A stretch of 52,904 nucleotides of DNA, from the IMG/VR virus record IMGVR_UViG_3300047661_000056, positions 1 through 52,904 of that record, one strand, 5' to 3'. Every line of letters starts with the position of its first letter. Position 1 is the stretch's first letter. This stretch comes from a virus. The notes under the pieces were generated by a model that made no database searches, was not told where the DNA came from, and worked only from the letters and a program-made list of their open reading frames with translations. Positions 1-8,528 of this stretch are shown piece by piece. Made by a program: the position numbers and the translations under genes.

Positions 1-2
1 AA

Positions 3-1331
3 GCCATCCAAGCAGGCGCAATTGCACCGGGGGATGTAGATGAACGGAGCATCGTCGATGTTGAACCAGCCGACCTTATGGGATATGCCCAATGCCACTT
101 CTTCGCAGGTGGCGGATTCTGGAGCGTTGCCCTGCGTCAAGCTGGATGGTCCGACGAGTGGCCCGTCTGGACAGGCTCCTGCCCCTGCCCCAGCTTCAGC
201 GCGGCAGGCAAAGGTCAAGGGTTTGATGATCCTCGTCACCTCTGGCCTGCTTGGGCACGACTCATCCGCGAGTGCCACCCTTCAACAATCTTTGGAGAGC
301 AAGTTAGTGCCGCGATTGGACACGGCTGGCTCGACCTTGTTCAGACTGATCTGGAAGCACAAAACTACGCCGTTGGGAAGATCGTACTTGGAGCGGCAAG
401 CGTTGGCGCGCCACACATCCGGCAACGACTTTACTTCGTGGCGCAGTCCCAATGCCCGGCTGAACGGCGGCGGGGACTACTCGGACCCGGAGAAGGCGGC
501 GAAGCGCTTGGAGCAGGGGCATCAGCTCAATCTTTCGGAAGAAGTGCTGATTTCAGCTTGGCCAACACCGCAGACGCACGACGACAAGCTGCGGGGCAAC
601 ACGGAAGCGGACAACCACTATTTCCCGCACGACCTGAGCAACGCGGCGACTCTCTCGTCATGGTCGACGCCGAAGGCAGAGGACTCGGAATGTGCGGGAG
701 CGCATCGGGGCAAGCCGGATACACTGCACAGCCAAGCGAATCTGGCGACTTGGGCAACTCCTGCGAACAGCGATTATCGAACGGCCAACTTGAAGAGTTT
801 TGCGGAACGCGGCGGGGGCAAAAAGGGCGAGCAACTGCGAAACCAAGTGAAACAGTTGGCGGGTTGGGCATCTCCGAAAGTGAACGACGACAATCTGGAC
901 CGGCGCGGAATGAAGTCGACGGAGAAGGAATGGAATCGACCGAACGCAAGCAGATCGAGCCTGCCGCTGGAAGCAAAAATGCTGGCAGCATGGCCGAGCC
1001 CCTGCACGCCGAACGGTGGCCGTTCGATGTCGACGGACAAGATGGACGTGACGGGGAAGACGCTCGACGGCAGGAAGCACACGACGACTTTGGAACATGC
1101 AGTGAAGTTCGCGGGGCCAGTCCGCTTAACGGCTTCTGGCGAGATGCTGACTGGATTGGATGCCGGGATGGAAAGTTCCGGCCAGTTGAATCCGGCTCAT
1201 TCCCGCTGGCTCATGGGAGTGCCGCCCGTGTGGGACGACTTCGCCTCTACGGCGATGCAATCTGCATCCCTGCGGCACAAGCATTCATTGAAGCGTACCT
1301 CGAAGCAAAAAGCGCAAAGAAACAAGGATAA
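3..1331 (+). CDS. DNA cytosine-5 methyltransferase, 5'-partial
   Basis: Transfers a methyl group from SAM to C5 of cytosine in phage DNA. The frame is open from the window edge, and the residues before the first internal ATG (78) read APGDVDERSI, typical of the N-terminus of phage enzymes of this type, so the true start is upstream. Motif I reads HFFAGGGFW, the catalytic PC loop is SCPCPSFSAAGKG, followed by FGEQV (motif VI-like) and HIRQRLYFVA (motif VIII). The C-terminus carries GRLRLYGDAI (motif X-like). The middle target-recognition part is long and low in complexity. No restriction enzyme is adjacent, so it probably acts as an orphan protective methylase. A second long frame (40-1335) runs through the whole gene. 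The next gene overlaps its end region, consistent with an operon. Confidence 0.88.
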   Translation, partial: AIQAGAIAPGDVDERSIVDVEPADLMGYAQCHFFAGGGFWSVALRQAGWSDEWPVWTGSCPCPSFSAAGKGQGFDDPRHLWPAWARLIRECHPSTIFGEQVSAAIGHGWLDLVQTDLEAQNYAVGKIVLGAASVGAPHIRQRLYFVAQSQCPAERRRGLLGPGEGGEALGAGASAQSFGRSADFSLANTADARRQAAGQHGSGQPLFPARPEQRGDSLVMVDAEGRGLGMCGSASGQAGYTAQPSESGDLGNSCEQRLSNGQLEEFCGTRRGQKGRATAKPSETVGGLGISESERRQSGPARNEVDGEGMESTERKQIEPAAGSKNAGSMAEPLHAERWPFDVDGQDGRDGEDARRQEAHDDFGTCSEVRGASPLNGFWRDADWIGCRDGKFRPVESGSFPLAHGSAARVGRLRLYGDAICIPAAQAFIEAYLEAKSAKKQG

Positions 1332-1335
1332 GTGA
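40..1335 (+). CDS. Overlapping ORF in the methyltransferase gene, WxTP-repeat protein
   Basis: A 431-codon frame lies on the same strand as the cytosine methyltransferase, shifted by one base. It contains five similar segments around W-x-T/S-P (SAWPTPQ, SSWSTPK, ATWATPA, AGWASPK, AAWPSPC). It ends with a segment, TASGEMLTGLDAGMES followed by NPAHSRWLMG, that I recognise from phage proteins annotated beside such methylases. Both frames therefore look protein-like over their full length, which is unusual. The frame begins with ATG after an in-frame stop at 37-39. It may be a real dual-coded protein, or a by-product of the constrained methylase sequence that annotation pipelines often call. Function unknown. 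Confidence 0.5.
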   Translation: MNGASSMLNQPTLWDMPNATSSQVADSGALPCVKLDGPTSGPSGQAPAPAPASARQAKVKGLMILVTSGLLGHDSSASATLQQSLESKLVPRLDTAGSTLFRLIWKHKTTPLGRSYLERQALARHTSGNDFTSWRSPNARLNGGGDYSDPEKAAKRLEQGHQLNLSEEVLISAWPTPQTHDDKLRGNTEADNHYFPHDLSNAATLSSWSTPKAEDSECAGAHRGKPDTLHSQANLATWATPANSDYRTANLKSFAERGGGKKGEQLRNQVKQLAGWASPKVNDDNLDRRGMKSTEKEWNRPNASRSSLPLEAKMLAAWPSPCTPNGGRSMSTDKMDVTGKTLDGRKHTTTLEHAVKFAGPVRLTASGEMLTGLDAGMESSGQLNPAHSRWLMGVPPVWDDFASTAMQSASLRHKHSLKRTSKQKAQRNKDK

Positions 1336-2219
1336 TGGGTCGTATACGCAGTATCAAACCGGAGTTCAACGCGAACGAAGGACTCTCGTCTTTGTCGGCG
1401 CAAGCGCATCTTCTTGCTGAAGCGCTGCTCTGCTACGCCGATGACGAGGGCTACTTCAACGCAAATCCGGTGCTTGTGCGTGCCGGAACGTGCCCATTAC
1501 GCAAAGATTTTAAAAATATTTCGAAATATTTGAAAGAACTTGCATCGATCGGTTATTTACGCTTCGGCAGCTACAACGGTAAGCGCTACGGACAAGTCAT
1601 CCATTTCAAAAACCATCAGAAGATTAGTCACCCTACAAAAAGTAAGTTCAATGTTTCACTCATCTTATGGGAAGGAACTCCGGAAGTTTCCGGAGAGTCT
1701 CCAGAGTTACTCGTGAAAGATCCAGAGAGCCTCGGGGAAGTTACGGAGCCGCTCCGCCCTGATCAGGGAACAGGGAACAGGGAACAGGGAACAGGGAACA
1801 GGGGGGCAGATTCCGGAGAAACTCTGGAATCCGCCGATGCCCCCGGCGATTCTCTTTCCCCGAGAGACCGATGGAAAAAACGAACTATGCAGCAACGGGT
1901 GAACGAGCCGTTGAGCGACGAAGCGCAGATGATCGCAACGGCTGTGATTGAAGCCATCGGCATGACAACCGAATGGGCTCGAAACCAGATTGCCAGACAG
2001 GCCGAGCAGGAACTCAAGACCTATCCCGGCGACTTGGACGGCATTCGCGACGGGATGGTGGCGGCCTGGAAGGAATACTGCCGCTTGGATACGGCCGGCA
2101 AACTCAGCAAGGTGGCGTGTGGCCCTGAAAAGTTTTATGGCGAAGGCCGGTGGCGAACTTCGAAGCGTTGGGGATTGAAGCCGGGTGTGCGCGCCTACGA
2201 AGTGCTAAGCGTGGCGTAA
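1335..2219 (+). CDS. Phage replication initiator-like winged-helix protein
   Basis: The N-terminal 110 residues (RIRSIKPEF..., YADDEGYFNANP, GYLRFG, YGQVIHFKNHQ) match a widespread phage family found next to helicase genes, probably a DnaD/replisome-organiser-like winged helix that binds origin DNA or loads the helicase. The middle is an acidic linker containing a heptanucleotide repeat (QGTGNREQGTGNRG). The C-terminal part is helical and less conserved. The ATG at 1335 overlaps the stops of the preceding frames; a GTG at 1332 is in frame. It sits directly before the primase-helicase, which supports a replication role. Family known, exact role inferred. Confidence 0.7.
   Translation: MGRIRSIKPEFNANEGLSSLSAQAHLLAEALLCYADDEGYFNANPVLVRAGTCPLRKDFKNISKYLKELASIGYLRFGSYNGKRYGQVIHFKNHQKISHPTKSKFNVSLILWEGTPEVSGESPELLVKDPESLGEVTEPLRPDQGTGNREQGTGNRGADSGETLESADAPGDSLSPRDRWKKRTMQQRVNEPLSDEAQMIATAVIEAIGMTTEWARNQIARQAEQELKTYPGDLDGIRDGMVAAWKEYCRLDTAGKLSKVACGPEKFYGEGRWRTSKRWGLKPGVRAYEVLSVA
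1764..1798 (+). repeat. Heptanucleotide tandem repeat CAGGGAA x5
   Basis: Five exact copies of CAGGGAA are followed by a sixth, altered unit. They lie inside the linker of the replication protein. Seven is not a multiple of three, so a gain or loss of one unit shifts the frame. This is a possible slippage site. Confidence 0.9.
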
Positions 2220-2288
2220 CTCTCCCACGGCCGAAGACCTGGCCGTGGGGCTTCACAAGGCACAACGGGAACTGGAGAGGAAAACGCA

Positions 2289-3998
2289 ATGCAACTGAGC
2301 TTCGACCAAATTCGGCACTACTTCGAACACCGCCACCCAGGGCAGCACATTCCGGCGCGTGAGAAGGCTGCCGTGCGTTGCGCCTTCCACGACGAAGCGA
2401 ATCCATCCTGCACGCTCTTCCTGGACGGCAACGGCGGCTTCAACTGCCACGCCTGCGGCGCCAAGGGCAACGTCTTCCAGTTCGAAGCGCGGTTCTCTCA
2501 CTGCTCGCTGGAGCAAGCCGAAACCAACGTGGCTGAAATTACCGGAGCCGCGCCGGTGGCGCGCCGTGAGGGTGAGATGCAGCTCGGGCCCCCCGTGGCG
2601 ATCTACGACTATCGCGACGAGAACGGATTGGCACTGTTCCAGAAGCGGCGTTACCAGCCAGAGATTGGCGAAAAGACCTTCCGCGTTTTCCGGTTGGTGG
2701 ATGGTGCATGGAAGCCGGGCATCGACGCCAAGGAAGGCGAACGGACGCGGCGCGTGCTCTACAACCTGCCGCATCTGGTGAAATCTAACATCGCCATGGT
2801 TTGCGAAGGCGAAAAAGATGCCGACAACCTGCTGGAAGCCAATCTCTTTGCCAAGTACGCCTTTTCAATTGCCACGACGACGACCTACGACGGCGCATGG
2901 CAGAAGGGGCATTCGCCGAAGTGGCTGGACTCTTACGCGCCGTATTTCACCGGCAAGCAGGTGATGATCTTCGCCGACCACGACGAGCCTGGCCAGATCT
3001 ACGCAGAGACGGTTGCGGCTTCCGTTGCTCCCTTTGCCTATGCCGTGCGCGTGATCTCCTTCCCGGAGATGCCGGAGAAAAGCGACGTCAGCGACTTTCT
3101 GAAAGAACACACCGTGGCCGAGCTGGAGAAGCGAATTGTGGAATCGCCGCTCTGGGTGGGGACGGATGCCAAGAGAGAGAACTGGCTGGTGGACGCTGTG
3201 GAATGGTCCATGACCGCCGATGCGGAAATTGAGTGGCTGGTGGATGGCGTAATCCAGGTAGGCGGCAACGGCATGATTGCGGCCGAGCCGAAGACTGGAA
3301 AATCCCTGGCATCGCTTGATCTGCTGCTTTCATTGGCCACAGGCAAGCCGTGGCTGGGGTGCAAGATTCCCCGGCGCATCCGCACGGCCTACATCAGCCG
3401 CGAGGATTCTCCGATGCTGACCAAGGTGCGCATGCAGGCTTTGCTGCGTGGAAAAGGCATTGACCCTGGGGAAGACCCGACAGGCTGGTTGTGGGTGAAC
3501 ACGCGCGAACAGCTTGGCGACTTTGACGTGGACAACGACGACCAGCTAACGCACATGGCCGAAGACCTGAAAGAGCGTGGCGTGGAGTTTGCCATCTTCG
3601 ACGTGCTGAACCGGCTGCACAACCGCGACGAGAACAACAACACAGAGATGGCGCAGGTGGTGAAAAAGATTGGCCAGATGGGCCAGCAAGCCGGTTGTGC
3701 CATCGGCGTGATTCACCACGTGAGCAAGGAAGCAGGCAATGGTCGCTTCTTCACGCGCATTCGCGGAGCAACTTCGATTCACGGCTGGACGGAATGGTCG
3801 ATCGGTTTCTCGATTGAAGACGCTGGAGAGAAAAAGATGATCCGTCGCGCCGAGTTTGAAACCAAGGCGGCTGAATCTCGTGAGCCGATCTCCTTCACCA
3901 TTCAGCACGGCGGCGGGAACTTGGCTTTGGTGCCGCTGGAGAGGGGACCAATTCCGTTTGATCCCAATGTTCATGCATCGATTGAGAGGTATGACTAA
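2289..3998 (+). CDS. Primase-helicase fusion: CHC2 zinc finger, TOPRIM, RecA-like ATPase
   Basis: Likely synthesises primers and unwinds DNA at the phage fork. The N-terminal zinc finger uses C31, H34, C53 and C56 (CAFHDE...CHACG). A TOPRIM domain follows, with VCEGEKDADN near residue 172 and IFADHDEPG near 230. The C-terminal half is a RepA/DnaB-like ATPase with a Walker A (AAEPKTGKSLAS, about residue 330), a Walker B-like FAIFDVLNRLH and IGVIHHVSK. At 569 residues it has a usual length for such phage proteins. The start ATG is preceded by a GGAGAGG Shine-Dalgarno. The next small gene begins on the last base of its stop, so the two are translationally coupled. Confidence 0.88.
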   Translation: MQLSFDQIRHYFEHRHPGQHIPAREKAAVRCAFHDEANPSCTLFLDGNGGFNCHACGAKGNVFQFEARFSHCSLEQAETNVAEITGAAPVARREGEMQLGPPVAIYDYRDENGLALFQKRRYQPEIGEKTFRVFRLVDGAWKPGIDAKEGERTRRVLYNLPHLVKSNIAMVCEGEKDADNLLEANLFAKYAFSIATTTTYDGAWQKGHSPKWLDSYAPYFTGKQVMIFADHDEPGQIYAETVAASVAPFAYAVRVISFPEMPEKSDVSDFLKEHTVAELEKRIVESPLWVGTDAKRENWLVDAVEWSMTADAEIEWLVDGVIQVGGNGMIAAEPKTGKSLASLDLLLSLATGKPWLGCKIPRRIRTAYISREDSPMLTKVRMQALLRGKGIDPGEDPTGWLWVNTREQLGDFDVDNDDQLTHMAEDLKERGVEFAIFDVLNRLHNRDENNNTEMAQVVKKIGQMGQQAGCAIGVIHHVSKEAGNGRFFTRIRGATSIHGWTEWSIGFSIEDAGEKKMIRRAEFETKAAESREPISFTIQHGGGNLALVPLERGPIPFDPNVHASIERYD

Positions 3999-4210
3999 TG
4001 GCTAAAACCGATGTAACCGTGACGATGAATCCGTTTGAGTTAGTACTTTTTCGGCGGGCATTGGCCAGAGCTGCCGACGAGCATCTGCTGGATCGCACTT
4101 GGGCGCTGCAGCGGATTTGCGCGCTTGACGTTCTGCGCTGGAATGCAGAGGAAAAAACGAAGAAAGCTGTTTACCGGTCTGTGGTGGTGCGCAGACGGAA
4201 AGTGGCTTGA
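3998..4210 (+). CDS. Small basic protein, unknown
   Basis: 70 residues, with an amphipathic Arg/Lys-rich second half ending VVVRRRKVA. The ATG shares a base with the primase-helicase stop, so it is probably co-translated with it. I recognise no domain. Confidence 0.65.
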   Translation: MAKTDVTVTMNPFELVLFRRALARAADEHLLDRTWALQRICALDVLRWNAEEKTKKAVYRSVVVRRRKVA

Positions 4211-4217
4211 GGCTGCC

Positions 4218-4406
4218 ATGAATATGCGCAAGTTGAAATACGTGCATCGGTTTGGGCTGTCAACCAAGCAGGCGGATAAGTTGCCACCTCTTTTGGACCA
4301 GCTCGACCGATGCGCCGACGATGCATCGCGGCGCTTGCTGTTGGGAATTTCGAAACAGCAAAAAATCCATCCAAAGTTGAAGAATACGCAACGAGCGGCA
4401 GCATAA
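4218..4406 (+). CDS. Small hypothetical protein
   Basis: 62 residues starting MNMRKLKYVHRFGL. The longer in-frame ORF from 4125 would overlap the preceding gene by 86 bases; the ATG at 4218 lies eight bases after that gene's stop and has a GAGG upstream, so I chose it. Helical and basic at the C-terminus. Function unknown. Confidence 0.6.
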   Translation: MNMRKLKYVHRFGLSTKQADKLPPLLDQLDRCADDASRRLLLGISKQQKIHPKLKNTQRAAA

Positions 4407-4427
4407 ACAGAGAACTGCGAGGCGAGC

Positions 4428-5768
4428 GTGTATCGAATCTTGGAAGGTGACGTGACGGAAGTGCTCCGCACTTTGGCGACAGAGAGTGTGCAGTGTGTCG
4501 TCACGTCGCCACCTTACTGGGGACTGCGGGATTACGGCACTGCGACATGGGATGGCGGCGATCCTGACTGCAAGCATGTTGCTCATACCATTCGTACTGG
4601 CTTGGGGCTGGCGGCGTTGGGTGAGCGGTTCCGTGGCGGCGGCCATAAGCAAGGCGAAGTAACCGAGATTCAGTATCGCGATGTATGCGCGCAGTGTGGT
4701 GCGGTGCGTGTGGATCAACAGATTGGTTTGGAAAAGACACCTGAAGAATATGTCGACAAGATGGTGGCGGTGTTTGGCGAAGTACGACGTGTGTTGCGCA
4801 AGGACGGAACGTGCTGGATGAATATGGGTGATTGCTACGCTTCGGGGGCAATCGGCGGTTCAAAAATTGGGATTAAAAATACTTTGCAAACGTGCTCACC
4901 TTCGGGTTACCACACTCTTCCCAAAACAGAGAATTTGGTTGCAGTACCACGTTCTGTTCCATGCGGAATGAAGCCCAAAGATCTTGTAGGCATGCCGTGG
5001 ATGCTGGCATTTGCATTGCGTGCCGATGGTTGGTATTTGCGTCAGGACATTATCTGGGAAAAGCCAAATCCAATGCCGGAAAGTGTGCATGATCGTTGCA
5101 CAAAGTCGCATGAGTATCTTTTTTTGCTGACGAAGTCGCCGCGATACTTCTTTGATCAGGCCGCAATCAGCGAGCCTGTTACTGGCAATGCGCATTCGCG
5201 TGGTACTGGCGTGAATCCAAAAGCAAAATGGAAGACACCAGATGGATGGGATACCAGCACAGGAAATGGTGGCCACGGATCTTTTCACAAGGAAGGCCGT
5301 GAAGATGGGTTCGTTGGATACCAGCCGAAACTGCGGCCATTGGGTGAAAAAGGATCGCAAGCAGACCCCGACGAAGTTCGCAGTGCGCGCGGTGCAGCAT
5401 TTGGTCGCGGCGCTGGCTGGCGCGAAGCAGGCCACATCAAGCAGAACGAGAGTTTTAGCGCTGCCGTGAAAGATCTTGTGGAAACACGCAACAAGCGCAG
5501 CGTGTGGACGATTGCCACACAGGCGTTTCCCGAAGCACACTTTGCGACTTATCCGGAAAAGCTGGTGGAACCTTGCGTTCTGGCCGGAAGCAAAGAAGGC
5601 GATACCGTGCTGGACCCGTTTGCAGGCTCGGGAACTACGGGCGTGGTGGCACTGCGCTATGGCCGCAATTTTATCGGTATTGAGCTGAACGCGGAATATG
5701 CAGAGATGGCACGACGGCGCATTGAAGGTGACGCACCGTTGTTCAACAAACAGGAGAAAGCGGGATGA
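4428..5768 (+). CDS. DNA N4-cytosine/N6-adenine methyltransferase, beta-class order
   Basis: Methylates an exocyclic amino group in DNA using SAM. The catalytic motif IV (TSPPYWGLRDYG) is N-terminal, and the SAM-binding motif I (DPFAGSGTTGVV) is near the C-terminus and followed by FIGIELNAEY. This is the beta-class arrangement. Between them are GTCWMNMGDCYASG and WYLRQDIIWEKPNPMPE, typical of this family, and two CxxC-like pairs near residue 85. The start codon is GTG. No endonuclease neighbour is seen, so it is an orphan enzyme, probably protecting phage DNA. It overlaps the next small gene by four bases (ATGA). Confidence 0.9.
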   Translation: MYRILEGDVTEVLRTLATESVQCVVTSPPYWGLRDYGTATWDGGDPDCKHVAHTIRTGLGLAALGERFRGGGHKQGEVTEIQYRDVCAQCGAVRVDQQIGLEKTPEEYVDKMVAVFGEVRRVLRKDGTCWMNMGDCYASGAIGGSKIGIKNTLQTCSPSGYHTLPKTENLVAVPRSVPCGMKPKDLVGMPWMLAFALRADGWYLRQDIIWEKPNPMPESVHDRCTKSHEYLFLLTKSPRYFFDQAAISEPVTGNAHSRGTGVNPKAKWKTPDGWDTSTGNGGHGSFHKEGREDGFVGYQPKLRPLGEKGSQADPDEVRSARGAAFGRGAGWREAGHIKQNESFSAAVKDLVETRNKRSVWTIATQAFPEAHFATYPEKLVEPCVLAGSKEGDTVLDPFAGSGTTGVVALRYGRNFIGIELNAEYAEMARRRIEGDAPLFNKQEKAG

Positions 5769-5977
5769 CAACTTTTCCGGAAACACCTGCGGCCATTGCC
5801 GCTCGCCTGATTGAAGAAGACACGCAGATTGCTAAGTTGCTGGTGCTGGTGGTGCGCAAGGATGGGACGAGTTTTTCTTGCGACAACGGCTTGACGATCG
5901 ATGAGGCCAAGACGTTGACCGTTCACTTTAACACCTGGCTCGACAAGTATTCGGGTCAGGAAGAAAACACGGATTGA
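5765..5977 (+). CDS. Small hypothetical protein
   Basis: 70 residues, acidic, with a predicted beta-hairpin (VVRKDGTSFSCDNGL) flanked by helices. The ATGA overlap with the methyltransferase stop places it in the same operon. No family recognised. Confidence 0.65.
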   Translation: MTTFPETPAAIAARLIEEDTQIAKLLVLVVRKDGTSFSCDNGLTIDEAKTLTVHFNTWLDKYSGQEENTD

Positions 5978-5988
5978 GGAGAATCGGC

Positions 5989-6786
5989 ATGGGTACAGAA
6001 GCGTTTCAAGCGAACGAGCACGCTCTGATGCTCGTGAACACAGGTGGGATTGCTCCGGCGAAAAGTCTTGATGAACGGCTGCACGAGAGTGATCGAGCAA
6101 TTACCGAATCGTGGGTGGCGCTGAACAAGCGGTCAATGCTGATTGGCTGGGAGGGCTACTTCATCAAGCGCTACAACGGCTGGGAACGGTTGGGTTATCC
6201 CGACGAAAAGAGCTACCGCGCCAGCAAAGGCATTGGCCGCTCAACCTGGTACATGATGGTGGGTTTGGCGGAGCAGTTGCAGATGCTCAGCAAAGAGCAA
6301 TTTCTTTCAATGACGATTGAAAACGCCGAGGAATTGGCCAAGGCCCCTTCTGCGATGCGTGCTGACCCTGCCTTGCTGAATGCAGCCGCCACCATGCAGG
6401 CGCGAGAGTTCCAAAGCGAAGTGGGGAAGTATGCGGCATTGGCCGAGAATACGTCGCCCAAAGACAGAAGCACCTCGGTGAAATGGAGCGTTAGACAGTC
6501 GCAACGCGAGTTCATCGAGAGCGGCCTTGAGGAATGGCAACACGAGCACGGCATTGACGACCCCGGCTATGCGCTGGAGCTGCTGCTTGCCGAATACCAC
6601 GACAAGCCAACGCTGGTGGGCTTTATGGCCGAGTCGATTCCACGGTTGACGCGCGCAGTCACAGAAGCACACAGCGTGGAAGAGCTGGAAGCGCTGCGCA
6701 CGTTATTCGCGGCGCACATCCAAGAAATGGGCGAGATTTTAAAGGTTTGCTGCGGCGAAAGCAGCGCGAGCGAGGAAGCGGCATGA
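5989..6786 (+). CDS. Hypothetical helical protein
   Basis: 265 residues, largely helical. The ATG at 5989 is chosen over an upstream TTG because GAGGAGA lies six bases before it. The segment KRSMLIGWEGYFIKRY followed by GIGRSTWYMMVGLAEQL looks like a DNA-associated helix-turn-helix, but I cannot assign a family. It overlaps the next gene by four bases. Confidence 0.7.
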   Translation: MGTEAFQANEHALMLVNTGGIAPAKSLDERLHESDRAITESWVALNKRSMLIGWEGYFIKRYNGWERLGYPDEKSYRASKGIGRSTWYMMVGLAEQLQMLSKEQFLSMTIENAEELAKAPSAMRADPALLNAAATMQAREFQSEVGKYAALAENTSPKDRSTSVKWSVRQSQREFIESGLEEWQHEHGIDDPGYALELLLAEYHDKPTLVGFMAESIPRLTRAVTEAHSVEELEALRTLFAAHIQEMGEILKVCCGESSASEEAA

Positions 6787-7538
6787 GACAGCATGAGTTG
6801 TTTGGAAAACGGCTTGGGCGCAAGGCGATCAAAACAGATACGCGCACGCTGAAGTTTGCCAAGTATCTGACTCCAGCGTTGCCCACACCGCCCGCAAGCG
6901 CGGACTGGACCAAGGGCACTGCGCAATGGGGCATGATGCTCAACGACACGTTGGGTGATTGCACGATTGCCGGCTGTGGCCATGCCGTGCAGGTGTGGTC
7001 TGCCAACACCACCAGCATGATCACGATTGCCGATTCGGTGATTGAAAGCGCCTACGAAAGTTGGGACGGCTATGTGCCGGGAGACTCCACAACGGACAAT
7101 GGCGGCGTGGAACTGGATGTGCTGACCAAGTGGCGCAAGTACGGCTTGGGTGGCCATGCCCTGGGTGCCTTTGCCTCTGCCGACTTCCAAAACCTGACCG
7201 AGATTCAGCAAGCCATTTTTTTGTTTGGCGGCGTGTACATCGGATTGAACCTGCCGGTGACGGCGCAGAACCAGACGGTATGGGATGTGACCAGCCAAAC
7301 GGGCGAAAATGCCGAACCGGGAAGTTGGGGTGGCCACTGCGTCTTTGTGCCAAAGTACGATGCCGGGAGTTTCACCTGCATTACCTGGGGAGGCCCGCTG
7401 CAGATGACCAAGGCATTTTGGGATAAGTATTGCGACGAGACGTACGCGCTGATCGGCGCCGATTGGCTGACGACCGGCAAAGCTCCTTCTGGGTTTGATG
7501 CGGCAGCGTTGAACGCAGATTTGGATGCGATTCGCTAA
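6783..7538 (+). CDS. Papain-like fold protein, possible cysteine peptidase
   Basis: 251 residues. Cys lies in LGDCTIAGCGHAVQ, His in WGGHCVFVPKYD, and an aromatic/Trp turn in CITWGG. This is the order of a papain-like Cys-His site, and the PASADWTKG lead-in resembles mature C1 peptidases. Similar proteins of unknown role occur in phages and bacteria. No signal peptide is visible. The ATGA overlap sets the start. Two hairpins follow the stop, so it is probably the last gene of the first operon. Peptidase activity is inferred, not shown. Confidence 0.6.
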   Translation: MRQHELFGKRLGRKAIKTDTRTLKFAKYLTPALPTPPASADWTKGTAQWGMMLNDTLGDCTIAGCGHAVQVWSANTTSMITIADSVIESAYESWDGYVPGDSTTDNGGVELDVLTKWRKYGLGGHALGAFASADFQNLTEIQQAIFLFGGVYIGLNLPVTAQNQTVWDVTSQTGENAEPGSWGGHCVFVPKYDAGSFTCITWGGPLQMTKAFWDKYCDETYALIGADWLTTGKAPSGFDAAALNADLDAIR

Positions 7539-7624
7539 AGCCGTCGCACGAGTTGGCCGTTCTGCATCTCCCGCTGCCGAAGGGAACGGATTGCAGTTTG
7601 ATCCGCAGGGACGGCTTTGAGGGG

Positions 7625-7655
7625 GGGGAGATTGCTTCTATACAGCAATCTCCCC
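7625..7655 (+). terminator. Strong hairpin, probable terminator
   Basis: A perfect 12-bp stem (GGGGAGATTGCT / AGCAATCTCCCC) with a seven-base loop is followed by ACTTTTCC. It lies inside a wider inverted repeat AAAGCCGTC (7537) / GACGGCTTT (7610). It separates the first operon from the antirepressor gene. Confidence 0.6.
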
Positions 7656-7685
7656 ACTTTTCCAATCTCTGGATGGAGGTGATAC

Positions 7686-8528
7686 GTGGGCACAACCTTA
7701 AGCTTGTTTTCTGACGCACGCAATGCGCAAATTCCGCCGCAGGTTCCAGTGAGAATGAGTAGCCGCGAGATTGCGGCGCTGACTGGGAAAGAACACAGGA
7801 ATGTGCTGCGCGATATTCGTGCGATGTTGTGCGACCTTTATCCCCGGCCAGGAATCGATCCTTCGACCTTGAGCTTTGAAGAAAAGGGTGCTGCAAACTC
7901 TTTAGATTCAATAGCTCAAAAACGAGCTATTGAGAACAAAGGGGTTAACGTCTACGTGGATAACCTGGGTTCTATCGCTGAAATCCAGTTGCCGAAGCGA
8001 GAGACGCTGGTGTTGATCTCTGGCTACCGGGTGGATTTGCGCGCCAGGATCATTGACCGGTGGCAGGAGTTGGAAACACAGTTGGCCGGTCCGGCGTTGG
8101 TTGACTTGACCGATCCGGGCACTGCGGCTTTGGCGCTGGCAGAGCGCTATCGGCAGTACGCGGCCGAGTACCAGCTGCGGCAACAGCGCGAGCGGGAGAT
8201 TGAAGCGCTTGAAAAGCAAAAGGCGATCATGGCTCCCAAAGCGCAAATTGCAGACCGGATTGCCACAGCCGATGGTTTGCACACCATGCTGGAAGCCGCC
8301 AAGATTTTGCAGACGGGACGCACCCGGCTGTTTGTCCTTTTGCGGTTAAAACAAATTTTCATTACTGATAACCTGCCGTACCAGCGCTACATCGAGTTGG
8401 GCTATTTTGTGGTAAAGGAAAAGACTTATTTTGAGGGTGGATTTGAACACTTGTATTCGCAGGTGCTAGTTACAGGAAAAGGGCTTAATTGGCTGGCTAG
8501 ATTGATTGACAACGATGTAATGAGTTAG
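7686..8528 (+). CDS. Rha-type regulator with C-terminal KilAC/ANT domain (antirepressor)
   Basis: The N-terminal domain (SSREIAALTGKEHRNVLRDI, then LPKRETLVLISGYRVDLR) is the phage regulatory Rha domain. A charged coiled coil (about 150-185) links it to a C-terminal KilAC/ANT domain (PKAQIADRIATADGLHTM..., ILQTGRTRLFVLLR). Such proteins interfere with lysogeny repressors and switch phage development. The start is GTG, seven bases after GGAGGTG. It stands alone between a terminator and an inverted-repeat element whose left arm contains its stop codon. Confidence 0.85.
   Translation: MGTTLSLFSDARNAQIPPQVPVRMSSREIAALTGKEHRNVLRDIRAMLCDLYPRPGIDPSTLSFEEKGAANSLDSIAQKRAIENKGVNVYVDNLGSIAEIQLPKRETLVLISGYRVDLRARIIDRWQELETQLAGPALVDLTDPGTAALALAERYRQYAAEYQLRQQREREIEALEKQKAIMAPKAQIADRIATADGLHTMLEAAKILQTGRTRLFVLLRLKQIFITDNLPYQRYIELGYFVVKEKTYFEGGFEHLYSQVLVTGKGLNWLARLIDNDVMS

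Noticed and set aside
4896-5786. 296-codon antisense frame in the beta-class methyltransferase
   Set aside because: Composition is Cys/His/Phe-rich noise opposite a gene with all expected motifs.
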